A stretch of DNA of 64,000 nucleotides from Siphlonurus alternatus. Lineage: Eukaryota > Arthropoda > Insecta > Ephemeroptera > Siphlonuridae. The notes under the pieces were generated by a model. It had not been told where the DNA came from, did no database searches, and worked only from the letters and a program-made list of their open reading frames with translations. The stretch is taken from the NCBI GenBank assembly GCA_949825025.1, contig OX463778.1, forward strand, positions 52,640,364 to 52,704,363, given 5' to 3'. This document shows, one piece after another, positions 60,601 to 64,000 of the stretch. Both the position numbers and the translations under genes were made by a program. Position 1 is the stretch's first letter, and each line of letters begins with the position of its first letter.

Positions 60601-61123
60601 CCGTGGCAACCATTTATTTATTTTATTAACACAGTTAGTACATATTATCATACATTGATATGTACATGCTGTATGCATGCTGTACACTGTATGCATAGTA
60701 TGCATACTGTATGATATACTGTAATACGGAGTAGGCATATGTACAGTATGCATACTGTACTGTACTGTATGTACACACACACACACACACCATGTAATGC
60801 TCAAAACTGAAAATTAATTGCAGCGTAATTCATAAAGCATACTGTAGAGCAATATATGCACTTACATAAAAGTGGTCGCTACAGCAAAATTCACTGTTGG
60901 GGAACATCTGCCCTGCAGTGCCTGACATGTCTGCAAATTTTTTCCCTTCCTCCTCTGCAATTTTCATCCACAAGTTTCGTTCTTCTGCACCGTTAGGTAA
61001 GGGCACAAAAATCTTGTTGGGCATCATCATACTGTTGCTTTCACATCCCGGCACGAAACATCGCTGGTAAATGGCTTCATTGTTGCCTTCCAGCGAGTCT
61101 TCCGCAGCAACTTCTGCCGCCAT
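51970..61123 (-). CDS. THAP - pogo-like (HTH + inactive DDE) - C2H2 zinc finger protein
   Basis: Probably a nuclear DNA-binding regulator derived from transposases; target unknown. Nine exons in phase: 61,123-60,866; 60,354-60,234; 59,469-59,374; 56,740-55,816; 55,130-54,983; 54,649-54,511; 54,314-53,045; 52,656-52,622; 52,211-51,970, giving 1,077 residues. A THAP domain spans 22-116 (C22, C27, W52, C81-S-D-H84, VPHRF 112-116). A CENPB/Tc5-type HTH lies at about 205-270 (GIPLT), then a DDE_1/pogo-like domain at about 300-470 (TFMACVNAAGFKIP, FMLWLEHF, LLVLNNN, LLPHVGGLDLNPLG). The expected catalytic acids are P318, N422 and G462, so it cannot cut DNA. An acidic linker is followed by six fingers (about 810-985) and two more in exon 9 (CDWC..H, CRRCYEIF..H). 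Without splicing after exon 7 the protein ends at 986. The start is the first methionine before the THAP cysteines. A MITE lies just upstream and a + strand gene sits in intron 3. No exact ortholog recognised. Confidence 0.82.
55270..55440 (-). repeat. Dispersed repeat, copy 3 (partial)
   Basis: ATAAGCCACCGTGTTA and CATTTAGAGATCTTCC match pieces of the copies at 38,870 and 36,990 in the same plus-strand order. It lies in intron 4 of the THAP gene. Confidence 0.45.
57220..58193. mobile_element. TTAA foldback MITE interrupted by two insertions
   Basis: The terminal pieces match the element at 18,307 (TTAAGGTAGAGATAACGCCG ... ACATTATCTCTACCTTTAA). The copy is stretched to ~970 bp by extra sequence at about 57,380-57,530 and 57,775-58,135, and by a long poly(A) run (about 57,638-57,669). 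Located in intron 3 of the THAP gene. Confidence 0.75.
58430..58951 (+). CDS. SAXO/FAM154-like microtubule-associated protein, nested and intronless
   Basis: Stabilizer of axonemal microtubules (SAXO) proteins bind axonemal tubulin through repeated short motifs, usually in sperm or ciliated cells. The 173 residues contain four spaced copies of KFDGxSVxxxDF-type sequence: GAKFDGLTVTLRDY (50-63), GKFQTESVYVHEF (88-100), GKFDGKSVTKIDF (123-135) and AKFDGYSVYVLDF (160-172), about 36 residues apart. Each follows an H- or P-containing linker with basic residues. The frame has no intron and lies in intron 3 of the opposite-strand THAP gene; AATAAA follows about 45 bp after the stop. It is much shorter than typical SAXO1/2 proteins and stops right after the last repeat, so it may be a short paralogue or retrocopy. 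The methionine at codon 5 is an alternative start. Confidence 0.6.
   Translation: MKHKMQRQVCTNYSCMDTTNTGWKMVAPKGNRFENRGEPIIPRACLHTTGAKFDGLTVTLRDYPDYENEIGKRTNQIIPKQGIKLNEGKFQTESVYVHEFKKYRDVDRRKSYIQRPTIHAASGKFDGKSVTKIDFHDYKDISSDRMYPTIPPSNLHASCAKFDGYSVYVLDFQ
58960..59373. other. Intronic DNA of the THAP gene, downstream of the SAXO-like gene
   Basis: AT-rich, with no feature other than the poly(A) signals of the nested gene (about 58,995). Confidence 0.5.
59668..60110. mobile_element. Degenerate foldback element with an inserted TTAA MITE
   Basis: CTTTTCAGATTTTTTCGAAC and the inverse AACAAATCTGAAAAAATTAC mark an old member of the GTGACGTCAC foldback superfamily; a TGACGTCA remains at about 59,953. 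Inserted in it at 59,733-59,931 is a MITE with ends AAGGTGGATTCACATG and CATCTGAATCCGCCTTAA. Both are in intron 2 of the THAP gene. Confidence 0.6.
60530..60620 (+). mobile_element. Central fragment of the 5S-derived SINE
   Basis: ATAAAAAGTAGAGGTGTCCG and GACTGAGGATTTCCACG, then AGGCCGTGGCAACCAT, match the SINE at 11,041 (about 11,233-11,330). It lacks the 5S head and 3' end. In intron 1 of the THAP gene. Confidence 0.7.
60640..60790. repeat. GTATGCATAC-rich low-complexity repeat
   Basis: Many overlapping GCATAC/GTATGC and TGTACAGT units, ending in an (AC)n run. Confidence 0.75.
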
Positions 61124-61177
61124 TTCTTTTTCTTTTCAGAGTTTTCACTCAGACAGCTGGAGCTGGTGCTGTTTATA

Positions 61178-61620
61178 GGATTACGCTACTAGCAGATAAC
61201 GTTGAAAAAAGTCCATTTTTTTTCTTCAAATAAACTTTATTTTCTCTCAACCGCCGTAGCAGTGGCGTGGCGCAGGGGTATGCATGCCTGCAAGAAGATA
61301 AAGTTGAAAAAAGTCCATCCAACCAAACTTTTTAATCAGATGAAACCGGAAAGCGAAACGTAAGGGGGGCTTTTAATCAGGGACCGGAAAGCGAAACGTG
61401 GAAGGGGATCCAATACAAAAATCCAATTAAGTAAAAAAAAAATCAGTAAAAAAAAAGCCTTGCCCGGATTCGAACCCACTCCCGCCTGCATGCCAGGCAG
61501 GCATTCATACCCCTGCGCCACGCCACTGCTACGGCGGTTGAGAGAAAATAAAGTTTATTTGAAGAAAAAAAATGGACTTTTTTCAACGTTATCTGCTAGT
61601 AGCGTAATCCTTTATATGAC
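61178..61620. mobile_element. Foldback MITE containing tRNA-derived sequence
   Basis: The ends GGATTACGCTACTAGCAGAT and the inverse are flanked by TTTATA on both sides, a clear 6-bp target duplication. Arms of about 95 bp include AACGTTGAAAAAAGTCCA and CTCAACCGCCGTAGCAGTGG. Both arms contain the start of a tRNA-like sequence; the right arm has the whole of it. It sits 55 bp upstream of the THAP gene start codon, probably in its promoter or leader. Confidence 0.85.
61457..61527 (-). other. tRNA-like sequence within the foldback MITE
   Basis: Read on the minus strand: a box-A-like TGGCGCAGGGGTATG, a 5-bp anticodon stem CCTGC/GCAGG with loop CTGGCAT (anticodon position GGC), and box B GGTTCGAATCC. 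The acceptor and T stems do not pair well, so it is tRNA-derived rather than a working tRNA gene. Confidence 0.55.
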
Positions 61621-62154
61621 GAATCATCGAGATGATTTCAAATCATTGTAGATTGCGTGTTCGATTACTGGTTAATTTATTACTTTTAATTAGTTTATTT
61701 AGATTAAAATAATGTTAATTTTGATATTTTACATTGATTAATGATATATTTATGAGATAATACTATTATTAAATTTTAAATAAATATAAATCATTGTAGC
61801 TGTATAAAATACGACAAATCATGAATCATCAAATCATCAGTAAATTTTTGTAAACAAGTATGTCTGTTGAGACCATTGAGACTGTGGTTGAGCTTTGATC
61901 CACTTTAAAATATATGAAGAAATACTTTGTATGCATACATTGCAGTTACAGTGAGTATCATAATCTAGCTATTTTATTAGAACAGTGAACTAGTTTTACA
62001 ACACATTAAATTTGTTTTTATTTTACCTCCAGGAACCTCCTTCGGCACTCGCAGGACCACCCAGACTTTACAGAGTCCATAACGACCAGATCATCCCCTT
62101 TTTTTAGTTGTTAATTCAGGAAATCTAGCATTCTAAATACATAACTTAAGAATC
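61621..62154. other. Spacer between the THAP gene and UXT
   Basis: AT-rich. The part after about 62,010 is GC-richer and is probably the UXT promoter or leader. The two genes are divergent and about 1 kb apart. Confidence 0.45.
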
Positions 62155-62712
62155 ATGGAATCAACTAAAAAGTATGCATACAAGCAGTTTGAACTTTTTT
62201 TAAACTCACTGTTACAAGAAGATTTAAAATTGGCATATGAAGCTAGAGAAAAATTAAAGCAACAATTCGTTGAATTTGATGAACTTAAACACACTATTGA
62301 GCTTATCAAAGCCCCTGAAGTTCAAGAAAATGGTCTGCAATCTTCTTTAAATATTGGTTGTGATTTTTATGTTGATGCCAATGTCAAAGATGTATCTAAA
62401 ATTATGGTTAACATTGGTGCTAACGTATTTATTGAATGTACATTGGATGAGTCGTTAAAACTGATTGCTAAAAAACAAAAGTTACTTGAGCACCAAATTG
62501 AGTATATGACAAGCAAAGTGTCCCAAATTGAAGGTTATATAACTCTGTACATGTCATCTGTGACGCTTGAATGCACTTCTTCGAACCAAACTTCAAAATT
62601 GGACAACTTGGAAGACGTTGAAATGGATATTTGCGGCAATGCTATTCACTCTCAAGACTCTATTGCTGAAGCAGTGCAGAAATTGCTTCTGAATAATATG
62701 AAGTCATCATAG
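62155..62712 (+). CDS. UXT: UXT, prefoldin-like alpha subunit
   Basis: UXT is an alpha-type prefoldin-like subunit of the R2TP/URI prefoldin-like cochaperone and also acts as a transcription cofactor. The 185-residue single-exon product shows the family pattern: an N-terminal helix (YKQFELFLNSLLQEDL, about 9-25), a linker, then LNIGCDFYVDANVKDVSKI and MVNIGANVFIECTLDESLKL (about 66-105), closely matching the beta-hairpin core of UXT, and a second coiled-coil helix with the IAKKQKLL pattern (about 106-145). The tail of about 40 acidic residues is longer than in human UXT (157 residues). The start is the first methionine after a stop-rich leader. AATAAA lies about 115 bp after the stop. It is divergent from the THAP gene. 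Confidence 0.85.
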   Translation: MESTKKYAYKQFELFLNSLLQEDLKLAYEAREKLKQQFVEFDELKHTIELIKAPEVQENGLQSSLNIGCDFYVDANVKDVSKIMVNIGANVFIECTLDESLKLIAKKQKLLEHQIEYMTSKVSQIEGYITLYMSSVTLECTSSNQTSKLDNLEDVEMDICGNAIHSQDSIAEAVQKLLLNNMKSS

Positions 62713-62974
62713 CCTTACAGAATGACTTATTGCTCCGACAGAACTAATTAAGATGTAAGTTATTGTTCAAAACTTTTTTTTTTTTTTTTTAATTTTACAC
62801 CTTGAAAACTATAGTTATCACTTTAAAAAATAAATATAAGTTAAATTTTCATACTGTACACATATTTTCTTCTGTCCTCTCAGGGTCTCTTGATCATTTT
62901 AATACAATAATAATCATGTAATAGATTACACCACCTCTTTCACATTACATACAGAAATAATATTAACACGGCAA
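62713..62974. other. UXT 3' flank
   Basis: AT-rich 3' untranslated and spacer sequence with AATAAA near 62,828. Nothing else seen. Confidence 0.5.
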
Positions 62975-63600
62975 ATGTCAGTACAATTAAGCCACTGTGG
63001 CTCGCGAAGGATTGTTCATCCTCAAATTTTTTTTTATAAACAAAACATAACTCTCTGCTTCAACAACTTCAGCACTCAAAGAATTCCACTCCCTCACCAT
63101 TCTATTCACAAAAGAAAATTTACCCACACCACTTCCACTATCAACAACTTCCATCCATGATCACCCCTTCCAACATAACAACCTCGCTTCACACGACCAA
63201 ATAACTCACCCCAACCATCAAAACCTCTTGTAATCTTATACATAACACCAAGTCTACATTGCTTCCTTCTTTCTTTCAGCAACTCCCATCCCAAACCCTC
63301 AATCATAGCAGAAGCACTAGGCCTGTTCGTAAACCCTGCTCGGTGTACACTTTCTACACCCAATCGACCTTATATCGCATGTACATAAGGTCGATTGGGT
63401 GCAGAAAGTGTACACCGAGCAGGGTTTACGAACAGGCCTACTGTCAACCTCCTTTGTCATAAAACCTTCTCATTCTAACCAACACCCTCTTTGCAGCCCT
63501 TTTCTGAACCTTCTCTAACTCTCTTAAACCCACATTACAGCTTTCCAGCAGCAGCTAGCTTCTTCTCTCAGCCAATTTTCAACTCAATTTTTAACAAACT
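62975..63600 (-). mobile_element. LINE reverse transcriptase C-terminal fragment, interrupted
   Basis: On the minus strand the pieces LRELEKVQKRAAKRV (about 63,480-63,530), LGWELLKERRKQCRLG and VMYKITRGF (63,230-63,310), and FSFVNRMVREWNSLSAEVV (about 63,060-63,120) are the usual C-terminal segments of CR1/RTE-type LINE polyproteins, in order. A stop and the 123-bp MITE interrupt it. A dead 3' fragment, of a different lineage from the other two LINEs. Confidence 0.75.
63318..63440. mobile_element. 123-bp palindromic MITE, copy 2
   Basis: Identical to 19,041-19,163 except for one base at the centre (ATATCGCATG versus ATATCCCATG). Bounded by TA. Inserted into the LINE fragment. Confidence 0.92.
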
Positions 63601-63929
63601 GTAAAAAAAGTAGCTGAATTAAAATTTAATACCCCTGCCTCCCCAACATTTCAATGAAACCTCAAATTGGCACTAAGTCAATTAACGGGAAAGTGGAGGC
63701 TAACATTTTTCTTTGACTTTTGAGTTAAGTCATCAAAGCTTAGACCATGATGGTTTCAGCCCTCCTTCCCCTCCCCTATTTTACCTTATCCTAAGTTCTT
63801 GTTTTGAGAAAGGTACTCAGAATAGGGCAAAAAACATTGGAAATGAATGAGTCTATCTGCCTCATATATATAATATATGAATATATGACCCATTACCTTA
63901 TTATTGCCTCAGAATGCATTTCAGGTACA
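63601..63929. other. Unassigned sequence at the right edge
   Basis: No gene or repeat recognised. Confidence 0.45.
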
Positions 63930-64000
63930 TTAAGGTAGAGATAACGCCGAACAGCTGATCGACGTAATGCCCTTTGATTAACATGTAAACCTTAGCAAAT
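63930..64000. mobile_element. TTAA foldback MITE, cut by the window end
   Basis: TTAAGGTAGAGATAACGCCG, then AACAGCTGATCGACG and TTGATTAACATGTAAACC, match the left arm of the element at 18,307. The rest lies beyond the window. Confidence 0.85.

Noticed and set aside
61457..61527. A functional tRNA-Ala (GGC) gene
   Set aside because: The anticodon stem-loop and box B fit, but acceptor and T stems do not pair, and both arms of a MITE carry pieces of it.
62155..62712. Prefoldin subunit 5 or 3 instead of UXT
   Set aside because: The LGCNFFV-like (here IGCDFYVDA) and IGANVFIECTLDEALKF-like segments match UXT better than canonical prefoldins.

Overview
The window is AT-rich animal DNA, almost certainly from an insect. 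It carries an intron-containing Cactus-type I-kappa-B gene with GT-AG splice sites, jockey/CR1-like LINEs, many foldback MITEs, and no bacterial-style gene packing. I cannot place the species.

Layout. 1-14,160 is upstream intergenic DNA: a TA microsatellite, several foldback elements, a nested transposon (5,237-6,877) and a 5S-rRNA-derived SINE (11,041-11,400). 14,160-23,400 (+) is a complete five-exon cactus/I-kappa-B gene of 450 residues, with three DSG motifs (one a full DSGxxS phosphodegron), six ankyrin repeats and an acidic tail. Intron 1 holds an antisense truncated LINE; introns 3 and 4 hold palindromic MITEs. 23,400-51,900 has no host gene that I can see. It contains foldback repeats, a nearly complete 5'-truncated LINE (39,500-42,545, -) and small GC-richer islands, several centred on perfect NF-kappaB/Dorsal sites. 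51,970-61,123 (-) is a nine-exon gene joining a THAP DNA-binding domain, a pogo-like CENPB-type helix-turn-helix plus DDE transposase domain with all three acidic residues lost, and eight C2H2-type fingers. Nested in its third intron on the + strand is an intronless SAXO/FAM154-like gene (58,430-58,951). 62,155-62,712 (+) is the prefoldin-like cochaperone UXT. The right edge is a LINE fragment interrupted by a 123-bp palindromic MITE, then a TTAA MITE cut by the window end.

Two things stand out. First, perfect kappaB palindromes (GGGATTCCC, GGGAATCCC or GGGAATTCCC) occur eleven times between 3.8 and 48.7 kb, upstream of, inside and far downstream of the I-kappa-B gene, and I found none in the right-hand 15 kb. 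This looks like a dispersed autoregulatory array by which Dorsal/Dif/Relish could switch on their own inhibitor. Second, the THAP-pogo-C2H2 protein looks like a domesticated regulator built from two transposase lineages, with an optional 3' end that adds two zinc fingers because its stop codon overlaps a splice donor.

Most repeats fall into a few foldback families: a ~320-bp palindrome with two GTGACGTCAC sites, TTAA-flanked hairpins sharing the end TTAAGGTAGAGATAA, and a 123-bp TA-flanked palindrome present in two copies one base apart. Splice models were read by eye and fit in phase, but no transcript evidence was available.
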